DNA from: Arthrobacter sp. Hiyo8
Lineage (GTDB): Bacteria > Actinomycetota > Actinomycetes > Actinomycetales > Micrococcaceae
Assembly: GCA_001549895.1 (NCBI GenBank)
Contig: AP014719.1
Coordinates: 4,030,001-4,094,000 of the forward strand
Direction of reading: 5' to 3'
DNA: 64,000 nucleotides
The notes beneath the pieces are model-generated. The model did no database searches, had not been told where the DNA came from, and saw only the letters and a list, made by a program, of their open reading frames with translations. Each line of letters begins with the position of its first letter. Within the stretch, counting starts at the first letter, position 1. Made by a program: the position numbers and the translations under genes. This document shows, piece by piece, positions 19,256 through 27,621 of the stretch.

Positions 19256-20127
19256 ATGACGTTCTTTCCGGGCCAAAGCCTCGCCGACGCTGTCCGCGAG
19301 GCAACAGCCATCCTGTCCGACGCCGGAGTCCCCACTCCGCGCGTGGACGCTGAACTCCTCGCGGAACACCTCCTGGGCGTCGGCCTCGGCCGCCTGCGCG
19401 CCATGCTGCTGGGCGATTCCGAGGCCCGGAAGGCTACGCGGACTTGGTGGCCGAGCGGGCCCAGCGCGTCCCGCTCCAGCACATCACTGGCGTCGCGCAC
19501 TTCCGCTACCTCACGCTCGCCGTGGGCCCTGGCGTGTTCATTCCGCGACCGGAAACGGAATCCGTGGTCCAGCTCGTCATCGACCACCTCCAGGGACTCG
19601 AGCACCCCAAGGTGGTTGACCTTGGTACGGGCTCCGGCGCCATCGCGGCGTCGATCGCCCACGAAGTGCCCGGGGCCGAGGTCCACGCCGTCGAATTCAG
19701 CACGTTCGCCCACGCCTGGGCCGCGAAGAACCTGAAGCCCCTCGGGGTGAAGCTCGTTCAAGGCGACCTCAGGAATGCCCTGCCCGAACACGATGGAACG
19801 TTCGACGTCGTCGTTTCCAATCCGCCCTATATCCCGGCTGAAGCAATTCCGAACGAACCTGAAGTGGCGCTGCACGATCCGCCGGAGGCACTGTACGGCG
19901 GGGGAGCGGACGGAATGGAGCTTCCGACGGCGGCTGCAGCCTCCGCTGCCCGGCTCCTCAAGGGCGGCGGCTACTTCGTGATGGAGCACGCGGAAGTGCA
20001 GGCGGGCTGGATTGCCGAACACCTGAAGGCTGCCGGTTGCTGGACGCACGTCGCCACCCACCTCGATCTCAATGGCAAGGAACGTGCCACGAGCGCAGTG
20101 TTGGCAATCGCTGCCTCCGGGAAATGA
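19256..20127 (+). CDS. prmC: Release-factor glutamine methyltransferase PrmC, frameshifted
   Basis: SAM-dependent N5-methylation of the GGQ glutamine of release factors. The N-terminal helical domain (TPRVDAELLAEHLLGVGLGR) is followed by the SAM-binding VVDLGTGSGAIAASIAHEVP and the substrate motif VVSNPPYIP. About 291 residues. The frame changes near 19425 (GAGGCCCGG lacks a C), joining DSEAP to EGYADLVAERAQRVPLQ. Located directly after its substrate gene prfA. Confidence 0.95.
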
Positions 20128-20139
20128 AAGAATAGCGCT

Positions 20140-20954
20140 GTGACCACAAGCTACAACTGCACGTCAGAGGAACAACGCGCCGAAGGCCTGGAGCATGCGC
20201 AGCGCGCCATCAGCGAGAAAAAGTGTGTCGTCATGCCGACGGACACTGTCTACGGCATTGCCGCCGACGCTTTCTCGCCGCAAGCCGTGACCATGCTGCT
20301 TGTCTCGAAAGGCCGCGGCCGCCATATGCCGCCCCCGGTGCTGATTCCGCGGCTCAATGCGCTGGACGGGCTGGCAACCGATGTATCGGAAGAAGCCCGC
20401 AAGCTCGCGGAAGCCTTCTGGCCCGGCGGCCTGACGCTGATCTTCCACGCCCAGCCGTCCTTGGATTGGGACCTGGGGGAGACCCGCGGAACCGTGGCCC
20501 TGCGCATGCCCGACGATGAAATTGCGCTTGAACTGCTCAACCGCACCGGACCGCTAGCGGTGTCCTCGGCAAACCGCACCGGCCAGGCCGCCGCGCAGAC
20601 AGCCTCCGAGGCGAGGACCCAGCTTGCTGAATCGGTCGAGGTGTACCTTGAGGGCGGCTTCCGGCCTGTCGAGGGAACCGAGTCCGTAGCGTCCACGATT
20701 GTCGACGCCACCGCGCTGCCGCTTCGGGTGGTCCGCGATGGTGCGATTTCCCTGGAACGCCTCCGCGAGATTGTTCCCGGAGTGCTGGCCCTCGGGGAAG
20801 CCGCGCCCGAACCGCGGCTGAAGCCGCACCTGACACTGAACCGGCGCCTGAAACGGCCGCGGCTGAAACAGCGGCGGAACCGGCGTCCGAGACGGAAACA
20901 GCCCCGGAGGAACAGGCCGAGACCCCTGTCCACACGGAGACCAGGGCCGAATGA
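20140..20954 (+). CDS. L-threonylcarbamoyladenylate synthase with acidic C-terminal tail, frameshifted
   Basis: Sua5/YwlC/YrdC enzyme making threonylcarbamoyl-AMP for t6A in tRNAs reading ANN codons. Motifs: CVVMPTDTVYGIAADAFS, KGRGRHMPPPVLIP, WPGGLTLIFHA and AVSSANRTGQ. The enzyme core ends near residue 215. After a frame change near 20815 (GAACCGCGG lacks a G) the tail is a Glu/Ala/Pro/Thr-rich stretch (for example AEAAPDTEPAPETAAAETA) of about 50 residues, ending at TGA 20952-20954. Without the repair a basic tail would overrun the next gene. The stop overlaps the next ATG as ATGA. Confidence 0.9.
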
Positions 20955-21730
20955 GCCTGGTCCGGGATCGCGTTCCCCTTCTGGACGTAGACGTCACCGC
21001 ACTGTGCGCCGACGAACTCATCGAGGCCATCAGCGGGTACGTTTCGGACGGCACCACCAAGGTTGTCCTCGGGCACAATCTGCACAGCGTCACGCTGTTC
21101 CATTCGAGCCCGGATTTCCGCCGCCTCTATGAACGCAGCGATGTGGTGCTCATGGATGGTGCGCCTGTCGCCATGCTCTGGGGACTTGGACGGCGCGGAG
21201 CTTCACGGGGCGATGCCGCGGGGTTGATGGAATACCGTCTGGGATCCACTGACTGGGTGCCGGCGCTAGGCGGCGTCGAAGGCCTGCGCAGGATCGCCGT
21301 CGTCGGCGCCGGCCCCGAGGCCAACAGCAAGACGGTGGAGCGCCTCCGCGAAATCGTGCCGGGCGCCGAGGTCTCCGGGCGGCCCGGTGAGAATTGGGAC
21401 GATGACAGCGAAGAGGCCGCCGTCGCCTGGCTCGCGGAATTCCGCCCGCAACTCGTGCTTCTTGGCCTTGGAATGCCGCTGCAGGAATCGGTCCTGCACC
21501 GCCGTCTCGACGAGCTTCCGCCTGCCGTCTACTGCACCGTGGGTGGCGCCATCGAGCAGTTGGCGGGCCTCCAGAAGCTCGCTCCACGCTGGCTGGGCCG
21601 CCTCGGGCTCGAATGGGCATGGCGGCTCGTCCTGCACCCGGGACGCGTCGCCTACAGGGTCTTCGGCGAGCCGTGGGTGCTCCTCGGCCTGCTGGTCCGC
21701 CGTCGGCTCTCCGGCAGGAACAGCGCCTGA
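20951..21730 (+). CDS. WecB/TagA/CpsF family glycosyltransferase
   Basis: GT26-family enzyme; relatives add N-acetylmannosamine(uronic acid) to a lipid-linked GlcNAc in teichoic acid or common-antigen linkage units. Family features are VVLGHNLHSVTLFHSS, DVVLMDGAPVAMLWG, GAGPEANSKTVERL and LVLLGLGMPLQESVL. 259 residues, intact, no signal peptide. It is translationally coupled to the sua5 gene and lies near wecA, which makes the lipid-linked GlcNAc acceptor, so the two probably act in one cell-wall glycan pathway. Confidence 0.9.
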   Translation: MSLVRDRVPLLDVDVTALCADELIEAISGYVSDGTTKVVLGHNLHSVTLFHSSPDFRRLYERSDVVLMDGAPVAMLWGLGRRGASRGDAAGLMEYRLGSTDWVPALGGVEGLRRIAVVGAGPEANSKTVERLREIVPGAEVSGRPGENWDDDSEEAAVAWLAEFRPQLVLLGLGMPLQESVLHRRLDELPPAVYCTVGGAIEQLAGLQKLAPRWLGRLGLEWAWRLVLHPGRVAYRVFGEPWVLLGLLVRRRLSGRNSA

Positions 21731-21752
21731 ACCGAAGCGCCCGGCAGGACCG

Positions 21753-22648
21753 CTAGAACTTCTGGTCCTCCAGGGGGCCAAAGCCCTTGTCCCGCAAGCC
21801 GGCGGAGAACGCCCGGAACCATTCGGCGAGCCCGCGGAAGTCACCCGGGGGAGGAAGTAGCCCAAGTAGCCTCCGACGTCGGCCACCAGGGATTTTCCGC
21901 GGCGGTAGCGGCGGATCAAGTAGCCGCGGTTGCGGTAGTAGAAGTATCGCTTGAACGCCGAATCCGGCACGATCACGTGCCAGCGCGCGCCGAAGACGTG
22001 CTTTGTCTCGGAAAACGCGTGCGGGTGGCTGATCCAGGCCGTCGCGACGGTACCGAAGCGGATTCCCGCTTTCCTGAGGCGGATCATGAAGTCCACCTCG
22101 TCGCCCCGGATGAACAGCCGGATATCCGGCACTCCCACTTTGAAGAACACATTGGAACGGATGAGCGCGCCGTTGAAGAAGTGCCCGACGTCGGGCAGGA
22201 ACCCCGCCTTCTCGACTTCGGCGCGTTCGTGGGTCACCTTGCCGTCGATGCGGAAGAAGAAGGAGAGCTTGTCCGGGTGGCCGGGCGCAACGACGAGCGG
22301 CACGACGGCGTCGAGTCCGCGGGCCTCTGCTTCGCGAACCAGGGTTTCAAGACAGGCAGGATCGCCGGGTTCGGCGTCGTCGTCCATGATCCAGACCCAT
22401 TCGGCGCCGCTGGCGACCGCCTTGAGGATTGCGAGGGCGAAGCCGCCCGCGCCGCCCAGGTTCGCCTCCGAGCGGACGTAGTCCACTTTTGGATGGCTTG
22501 ACGCAAGCTCCCGCGAAGGAATGGTTCCGCTGTCCACGAGGCAAATGGTGTCCACGGGCATGGACTGCTTGTTGATGGCGTCGAGCAAGACTGCTAGCTC
22601 TCCGGGGCGGTCAAAGGTCACAGCCGCTACGGCAACGGAGACAGTCAT
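21753..22648 (-). CDS. GT2 family glycosyltransferase, frameshifted
   Basis: Inverting GT-A glycosyltransferase, resembling GlfT1/rhamnosyltransferase-type enzymes of wall polysaccharides. The nucleotide-sugar fold begins VSVAVAAVTFDRPGELAVLL; the metal site is WIMDDDAEPGDP. Acceptor-side features include RGDEVDFMIRLRKAGIRFG. About 299 residues. A frame change near 21850 (CTCCCCCGG lacks a C) switches to the end GLAEWFRAFSAGLRDKGF and a TAG at 21753-21755. ATG 22648 has AAGGAA upstream. Divergent from wecA; the donor and acceptor sugars cannot be told. Confidence 0.85.
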
Positions 22649-22741
22649 GTAGGGTTCCTTCCGGGCACTCGCGGGGAGGGTCCTCCCGGCTCGCCCTAGG
22701 GGCGCGTGAAACGGAGCAAAGCCGCCGTTGACGCTAGTATC

Positions 22742-22770
22742 TTGACAGAGTCCAACTGTAGTACAGCAAT
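22742..22770 (+). promoter_or_regulatory. Promoter-like sequence upstream of wecA
   Basis: TTGACA at 22742-22747 matches a -35 hexamer; 17 nt later comes AGCAAT, a weak -10. The 213-bp region between the divergent GT2 and wecA genes must hold promoters for both. Confidence 0.35.
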
Positions 22771-22861
22771 ATTCGGCGGTGCGCAGAGGTGTTGCAGGTG
22801 TTGTGCCGGCAGCTAGTCGCCAGGGACATAATCCACCACCACCGCCAACAGGAGCCGCCAC

Positions 22862-23971
22862 GTGATCATGTATTCGCTCATGATGCTCACGGCTGCCGTC
22901 GTGTCGTATCTCGCTACGTGGGTAGCCCGCCAGATGGGTAACAAACTCCGGCTTTTCGCCCCCATCCGCAGCCGGGATATGCACTCAGTCCCGATTTCCA
23001 GGCTCGGAGGCCTGGGACTCTTCGCAGGCTTCGCCGTGGCCCTCGTGGTAGCCAGCAATTCGTTCTTCGTGAAGGACATCTTCCACGGAAACGGTGCGCC
23101 GTGGGGAATCCTGGCGGGTGCCTTGGTGATCGTCGCGGTCGGTGTTGCCGACGACGTGATGGACATCCGCTGGTGGGTCAAGCTGATCGGTCAATGCACG
23201 GCGGGTACGATCGTTGCGGTCTGGGGCGTGCAGATGTCCGTGATTCCTTTTGTCCCGGAACCCATCCGGATCGAGGCGGAACCGCTACGGATTGTCCTGA
23301 CTGCGCTCCTCATCGTGACCACCATGAACGCCGTCAATTTCATCGATGGCCTCGATGGCCTCGCGGCCGGCGTCGCCGCGATCGGCGGGGTTGCGTTCTT
23401 CCTGACGGCGTATTGGGTCCACCGCAATGCAACGCTGACGGACCGCTCGGATCTGGCGGCGCTGCTGATGGCCATCATCGTCGGTTGTTGCATCGGATTC
23501 CTGCCGCATAACTGGTTCCCGGCCAAAATCTTCATGGGCGACTCCGGCGCCATGCTTCTGGGCCTCGTGATGGCCTCGGCCGGTGTGGTGTCCACGGGCC
23601 AGATCAGTTCCGGACTCTACGACCGCGCCAACGGTATTCCGACCATCGTGCCCATCCTGCTGCCGTTCGCGATTTTGTCGCTGCCGTTGCTGGACCTCGG
23701 CTTGGCGGTGTTGCGGCGGACAGCTCGCGGCCAATCGCCATGGTCTGCGGATCGCGGTCACTTGCACCACAAGCTCATCGAGCTCGGCCACACCCACCGC
23801 ACGGCGGTGCTCATGATGTACGTGTGGACCTGCATTCTGGCGTTCGGAGGCCTCGCGTTCGCCATCTTCCCCTGGCAGATGGTCCTCACGGTCGACATCG
23901 TGGCCGCATTGATCATGGCCGGGGTGACGGCCTGGCCCTACTTTGTCCGAAAAGGGCGCGCTGCCCAGTAG
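22862..23971 (+). CDS. wecA: MraY/WecA-like UDP-GlcNAc:undecaprenyl-phosphate GlcNAc-1-P transferase
   Basis: Polytopic membrane enzyme that starts lipid-linked wall polymer synthesis. Sequence landmarks are ISRLGGLGLFAGF, the Mg-binding VGVADDVMD, NAVNFIDGLDGLAAG, HNWFPAKIFMGDSGAMLLG and the cytoplasmic HIH-type loop SADRGHLHHKLIELGHTHR. About 10-11 hydrophobic segments, 369 residues, intact. GTG start with GGAG 8-11 nt upstream. The place between the sua5 and atp genes matches the mycobacterial order. Confidence 0.93.
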   Translation: MIMYSLMMLTAAVVSYLATWVARQMGNKLRLFAPIRSRDMHSVPISRLGGLGLFAGFAVALVVASNSFFVKDIFHGNGAPWGILAGALVIVAVGVADDVMDIRWWVKLIGQCTAGTIVAVWGVQMSVIPFVPEPIRIEAEPLRIVLTALLIVTTMNAVNFIDGLDGLAAGVAAIGGVAFFLTAYWVHRNATLTDRSDLAALLMAIIVGCCIGFLPHNWFPAKIFMGDSGAMLLGLVMASAGVVSTGQISSGLYDRANGIPTIVPILLPFAILSLPLLDLGLAVLRRTARGQSPWSADRGHLHHKLIELGHTHRTAVLMMYVWTCILAFGGLAFAIFPWQMVLTVDIVAALIMAGVTAWPYFVRKGRAAQ

Positions 23972-23990
23972 ACGATGTGTGACGAGGGCG

Positions 23991-24020
23991 TTAACATCAC
24001 AGTTCTATCTCATGTAGAAT
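23991..24020 (+). promoter_or_regulatory. Predicted promoter of the ATP synthase operon
   Basis: TTAACA (23991-23996) and TAGAAT (24015-24020) are separated by 18 nt, close to the SigA consensus. Transcription would start near 24027, leaving a leader of roughly 73 nt before the first gene. Confidence 0.65.
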
Positions 24021-24099
24021 TCTAGGGCGGACAGTCACTCGCCCGCGCACCCACCCTTTTTGAGAATTTGGCATTCTTGCCACGACGATTGGCATCCCC

Positions 24100-24588
24100 A
24101 TGACCTCCAACGCCGGCGGACAGCAGTCCGACTCGAGCGGCGTTGCTGCCCCCCGCTCCATGTCTTCGCTGTGGCTGCGGCTTCTTTTCCTCAGCTCGAC
24201 GACGGCGGTGGCGGCCCTCGCGGCAACGTCGGCTGTTGCGGCGGTCATGAACGGTGGCGTAGGGGTACTCTCTGCCGCATTCGGCGGGGCGATCGTGATG
24301 GCATTTTTTGCTATCAGCCTCCTGATCGGCCATTTCGTCGGCCGGGATAACCCCTCCGGCGCGGTCGGCCTGTTCGTTGCCAGCTACTTTGTCAAGGTGG
24401 TCGGCTTCGCGGTGGTGCTCTTCGTCTTGGGAGCGCCCGCCTGGCTGCACGGACGCTGGTTCGTGATCGGCGCCGTCGTCACGGTTGTCTCGTGGCAAGC
24501 CGCCGAAATCTACGGCTTCAGCAAGGCCCGGCTCCAGATCTACAACGACCCCGCAGCGGGCAAAGGGGGCGACGATGTTCACTCCTAG
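24100..24588 (+). CDS. ATP synthase-associated membrane protein (AtpI-like)
   Basis: 162 residues with four predicted membrane helices (roughly residues 25-50, 60-80, 90-110 and 115-135) and a soluble C-terminus. Its position first in the atp operon and its fold match the poorly conserved AtpI-type proteins linked to c-ring assembly. No clear ribosome site precedes the ATG. It overlaps the next gene by 14 nt. Confidence 0.7.
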   Translation: MTSNAGGQQSDSSGVAAPRSMSSLWLRLLFLSSTTAVAALAATSAVAAVMNGGVGVLSAAFGGAIVMAFFAISLLIGHFVGRDNPSGAVGLFVASYFVKVVGFAVVLFVLGAPAWLHGRWFVIGAVVTVVSWQAAEIYGFSKARLQIYNDPAAGKGGDDVHS

Positions 24589-24913
24589 GAACAAGCGACG
24601 CTCCGCTACGCTCAATGCCCCAAAAACCGGCGATTCCGCTGAGCAAGTGAGCGACGGAAGCGACGGCGGATACAACGCCGGCATAGCCGTCTTCAGCTAC
24701 ATTGTTGGCGGAATCATAGTCTGGAGTTTGATAGGCTGGGGTCTGGATAATCTGTGGGGGACTCGCTGGATTGTGCTCCTTGGCGCTCTGCTTGGAGCCG
24801 CAGGAGGGTTCTATCTTTCCCATATGCACGGCCTCACAAGTCATCGCTCGTCTTCCGGTGGAAGCAAAGCAGACAGTGGTCCGTCCCAGGACGGGAACAG
24901 TAATGCCAAATAA
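24575..24913 (+). CDS. AtpZ/AtpI family protein
   Basis: 112 residues with two membrane helices separated by the pattern GWGLDNLWGTRW, followed by LLGAAGGFYL; the GWxLDxxxGT hairpin is characteristic of AtpZ/AtpI proteins of F-type ATPase operons. The hydrophilic tails carry no known motif. The ATG at 24575 lies inside the end of the preceding gene and follows AAAGGGGGCG. Intact. Confidence 0.75.
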   Translation: MFTPRNKRRSATLNAPKTGDSAEQVSDGSDGGYNAGIAVFSYIVGGIIVWSLIGWGLDNLWGTRWIVLLGALLGAAGGFYLSHMHGLTSHRSSSGGSKADSGPSQDGNSNAK

Positions 24914-24994
24914 TTTCACACGGGAAATGGCTGCAAGAAACGCGGCCGGATCCTCAACAACGCCCAATGATGGACACTGCAGAGAGGAAACGCG

Positions 24995-25795
24995 TTGATC
25001 GCGCTTGCGCTCCCGGCCCAGGATTCAGGGACCTTCACTCCTCCCGGAATCGACCAAATGCACCTGCCGGCTATCCTGCCGTGGGGTGCGAGCGATGGCT
25101 TCTCCAAGCAGATGTTGCTGGTGATCCTGTCGGTGGTTCTTATCGCCACATTCTTCATTGCTGCTGCACGCAAGCAGCAGTTGGTTCCCGGCAAACTGCA
25201 GTTCGCAGGCGAGATGGCCTACGGCTTCGTCCGCAACAGCATCGCCAAGGACATTATCGGCGGCCGCGACTTCATGAAGTTCGTGCCGCTTCTGTTCTCC
25301 TTGTTCTTCTTCATCCTGGTGAACAACATCTACGGCGCCATTCCCGTGATCCAGCTTCCGAGCTTCTCGCACGTCGGCGGGGCCTATGTGCTGGCCGCAG
25401 TCGTGTACGTCACCTGGATCGGCATCGGCATCAGGAAGAACGGCCTGAAGTACTTCAAGCTGGCCACGGTTCCTTCCGGAGTTCCTTGGTACATCCTGCC
25501 GATCGTCGTACCGATCGAAATCATCTCCAACTTCCTGGTCCGGCCCGTGACGCACAGCCTCCGTCTCTTCGCCACCATGATGGCCGGACACCTCATCGTG
25601 ATGATCGCCGGCTCCGGTATTGAGTTCCTTGTCATGCAGGAGAACGTCCTTCTCAAAGGCGCATCCGTGCTGGTACTTGTTGGCGCCGTCGCCATGTACA
25701 TGCTCGAAGCCTTGATCATGGTGCTTCAGGCATACGTCTTCACCCTTCTGACTGCGATCTACATCGAAGGCGCGCTCCACGCCGACAGCCACTAG
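24995..25795 (+). CDS. atpB: F-type ATP synthase subunit a
   Basis: Membrane subunit a, providing proton half-channels to the c-ring. The essential arginine is in HSLRLFATMMAGH. Several hydrophobic helices span the protein, and IVPIEIISNFLVRP is typical. 266 residues, intact. TTG at 24995 is preceded by AGAGGAAA at a good distance, so a TTG start is likely. Confidence 0.95.
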   Translation: MIALALPAQDSGTFTPPGIDQMHLPAILPWGASDGFSKQMLLVILSVVLIATFFIAAARKQQLVPGKLQFAGEMAYGFVRNSIAKDIIGGRDFMKFVPLLFSLFFFILVNNIYGAIPVIQLPSFSHVGGAYVLAAVVYVTWIGIGIRKNGLKYFKLATVPSGVPWYILPIVVPIEIISNFLVRPVTHSLRLFATMMAGHLIVMIAGSGIEFLVMQENVLLKGASVLVLVGAVAMYMLEALIMVLQAYVFTLLTAIYIEGALHADSH

Positions 25796-25798
25796 GCA

Positions 25799-25828
25799 CA
25801 ACCCCTCAATCTTCCCCTTCGGGGGTTG
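25799..25828 (+). other. Stem-loop between atpB and atpE
   Basis: CAACCCC (25799-25805) can pair with GGGGTTG (25822-25828), and inside it CCCC-TTCG-GGG forms a UUCG-type tetraloop hairpin. It lies 50 nt upstream of atpE. It could protect or tune atpE mRNA, whose product is needed in many copies per enzyme. Confidence 0.5.
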
Positions 25829-25877
25829 AAGCAAACCAAACAACCTGCCGCGACTGCGGCATCTTGAAAGGAATACA

Positions 25878-26096
25878 ATGAACGGCGACATCAACGGCTC
25901 CCTTAACCTCATTGGCTACGGTCTCTCCGCAATCGGCGGTGGTATCGGTGTGGGTCTCGTATTTGCTGCTTACATCAACGGTGTTGCACGTCAGCCGGAA
26001 GCCCAGCGCGTGCTCCAGCCGATCGCGTTCCTTGGTCTGGCTCTGACGGAAGCCCTCGCCATCCTCGGCCTGGTCTTCGCTTTCGTTCTCAAGTAA
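25878..26096 (+). CDS. atpE: F-type ATP synthase subunit c
   Basis: Proton-binding ring subunit, 72 residues with two membrane helices. The polar loop is ARQPEAQR and the ion-binding glutamate lies in LALTEALAILG. GGAATACA with AAAGG precedes the ATG. Intact. The sequence of the ion site (Glu with no neighbouring Ser/Thr/Gln sodium-site pattern) suggests protons. Confidence 0.97.
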   Translation: MNGDINGSLNLIGYGLSAIGGGIGVGLVFAAYINGVARQPEAQRVLQPIAFLGLALTEALAILGLVFAFVLK

Positions 26097-26150
26097 ACCG
26101 CTAAGAACCAAGCGAACATTCAGAACCGAGTAGATAAGGACGGGTGAAAC

Positions 26151-26711
26151 ATGAATCAGCAGATCATCTCAGCCGCCGCTCAAGGTGCCGCCGAGTCGGC
26201 TAATCCGCTCGTTCCCAATCTCTGGGAAATGGGCGTCGTCTTCGCCGGCTTCGTGGTCCTCTTGTACATCGTGGTCAAGTTTGTTGTCCCGATGTTCGAG
26301 AAGACCTTTGCCGAGCGCGCAGAGGCGATTGAGGGCGGCATTGCCAAGGCTGAAAAGGCCCAGGCCGAAGCTTCTGCAGCTCTCGAAGAGTACAAGCAGC
26401 AGCTCCACGATGCCCGCGCCGAAGCCAACCGCATCCGCGAAGAAGCTCGAGCCGAAGGTGCCCAGATCCTCGCGGAGCTGAAGACCAAGGCAGCAGCCGA
26501 GTCGGCTCGCATCACTGAGCAGGCGTACGCCCAGATCGAATCGGAGCGCCAGGCAGCTGTTGTCTCCCTGCGTTCCGAGGTGGGCACCCTTGCCACGACT
26601 TTGGCAGAGCGCATCGTTGGCGAATCGCTCAGCGATGACGAGCGTGCCGCCCGCGTGGTGGACCGCTTCCTTGCAGATCTGGAGACCCAGAGCGCAGGTG
26701 CAGCTAAGTAA
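26151..26711 (+). CDS. atpF: F-type ATP synthase subunit b
   Basis: Peripheral stalk subunit with one N-terminal membrane helix (about residues 26-48, MGVVFAGFVVLLYIVVKFVV) and a long Ala/Glu/Lys-rich coiled coil (residues 50-150). 186 residues, intact. Its TAA shares one base with the ATG of atpH. Confidence 0.96.
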   Translation: MNQQIISAAAQGAAESANPLVPNLWEMGVVFAGFVVLLYIVVKFVVPMFEKTFAERAEAIEGGIAKAEKAQAEASAALEEYKQQLHDARAEANRIREEARAEGAQILAELKTKAAAESARITEQAYAQIESERQAAVVSLRSEVGTLATTLAERIVGESLSDDERAARVVDRFLADLETQSAGAAK

Positions 26712-27538
26712 TGGCAGGTGTATCGAGCGAATCGCTGACCAAGGCGCTGGAGCAGTTGGAAGCCACGCTTCCGACGGCCTCGCTGCAGTTGGCTAAGGAC
26801 CTCTTCGGAATCCTGGGAACGGTGGACAGCTCGGCTGGCTTGCGCCGCGCCCTGACTGACCCCTCCCGCAGCGGAGAAGAAAAGTCGGCGCTGGTCAAGC
26901 AGCTGGTTGGCGGGAAAGTCTCCGCTGATGCTGCGGAAATCGCGAGTGGATTGGCCAGCTCACGCTGGGCATCGGCACGCGATATCGGCGATGCACTCGA
27001 GACTCTTGCCGCCACGGTGGTCATCGCCGTGGCTGAGAACAAGTCGGCCGTTTCTGCCTCCGGAATCACGGGGCTGGAAGAGCTGGAAAACGATCTGTTT
27101 GCTTTCAACCAGACCGTTGCTTCCAGCCACGAGGTACAACGTGCCCTGGGAGAGTCGCAGGCAAGTGCCGCGGCCAAGATCAGCCTGGCGGAGAAGTTGG
27201 TTCCTGGCGCAAGCCCGGAAGCCCAGCTCCTCATCGCCCAGGCCGTATCGCAGCCGCGCGGCGTCAAGCCGAGCAAGCTCATCGACAATTTCGCCAAGCT
27301 TGCAGCCAAGCGCCAGCAGCGCTGGATCGCAACTGTCCGCGTTACCCGTCCGTTGACGGATGCGCAGGCCAGCCGTCTGCAGGCCGGGCTTGATGCCCTC
27401 TACGGCCGCGAGCTGAAGGTCAACGTCAGCGTTGATCCAACTCTGATCGGTGGAATCCGGGTCCAGGTGGCAGACGAAGTGGTTGACGCTTCCGTCGTAG
27501 CCCGCCTGTCCGAACTCCGCCGGCAACTCGCTGGCTAG
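26711..27538 (+). CDS. atpH: F-type ATP synthase subunit delta
   Basis: Connects the peripheral stalk to the F1 head. The C-terminal OSCP motif includes DPTLIGGIRVQVADEVVD. 275 residues, longer than the about 180 of many bacteria but normal for this group. Intact; overlaps the atpF stop by one base. Confidence 0.95.
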   Translation: MAGVSSESLTKALEQLEATLPTASLQLAKDLFGILGTVDSSAGLRRALTDPSRSGEEKSALVKQLVGGKVSADAAEIASGLASSRWASARDIGDALETLAATVVIAVAENKSAVSASGITGLEELENDLFAFNQTVASSHEVQRALGESQASAAAKISLAEKLVPGASPEAQLLIAQAVSQPRGVKPSKLIDNFAKLAAKRQQRWIATVRVTRPLTDAQASRLQAGLDALYGRELKVNVSVDPTLIGGIRVQVADEVVDASVVARLSELRRQLAG

Positions 27539-27621
27539 CCAGACAAGCACAACTTAACTGATACAAACACCGGTCATCGTGAGCAACGATGATCACGAAA
27601 ACAGGAGAGCAGGGACTGCAG

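Noticed and set aside
22742..22770. ACTGTAGTACAG as a strong palindrome
   Set aside because: The symmetry is only partial and it overlaps a promoter-like hexamer; not distinctive enough to list as an operator.
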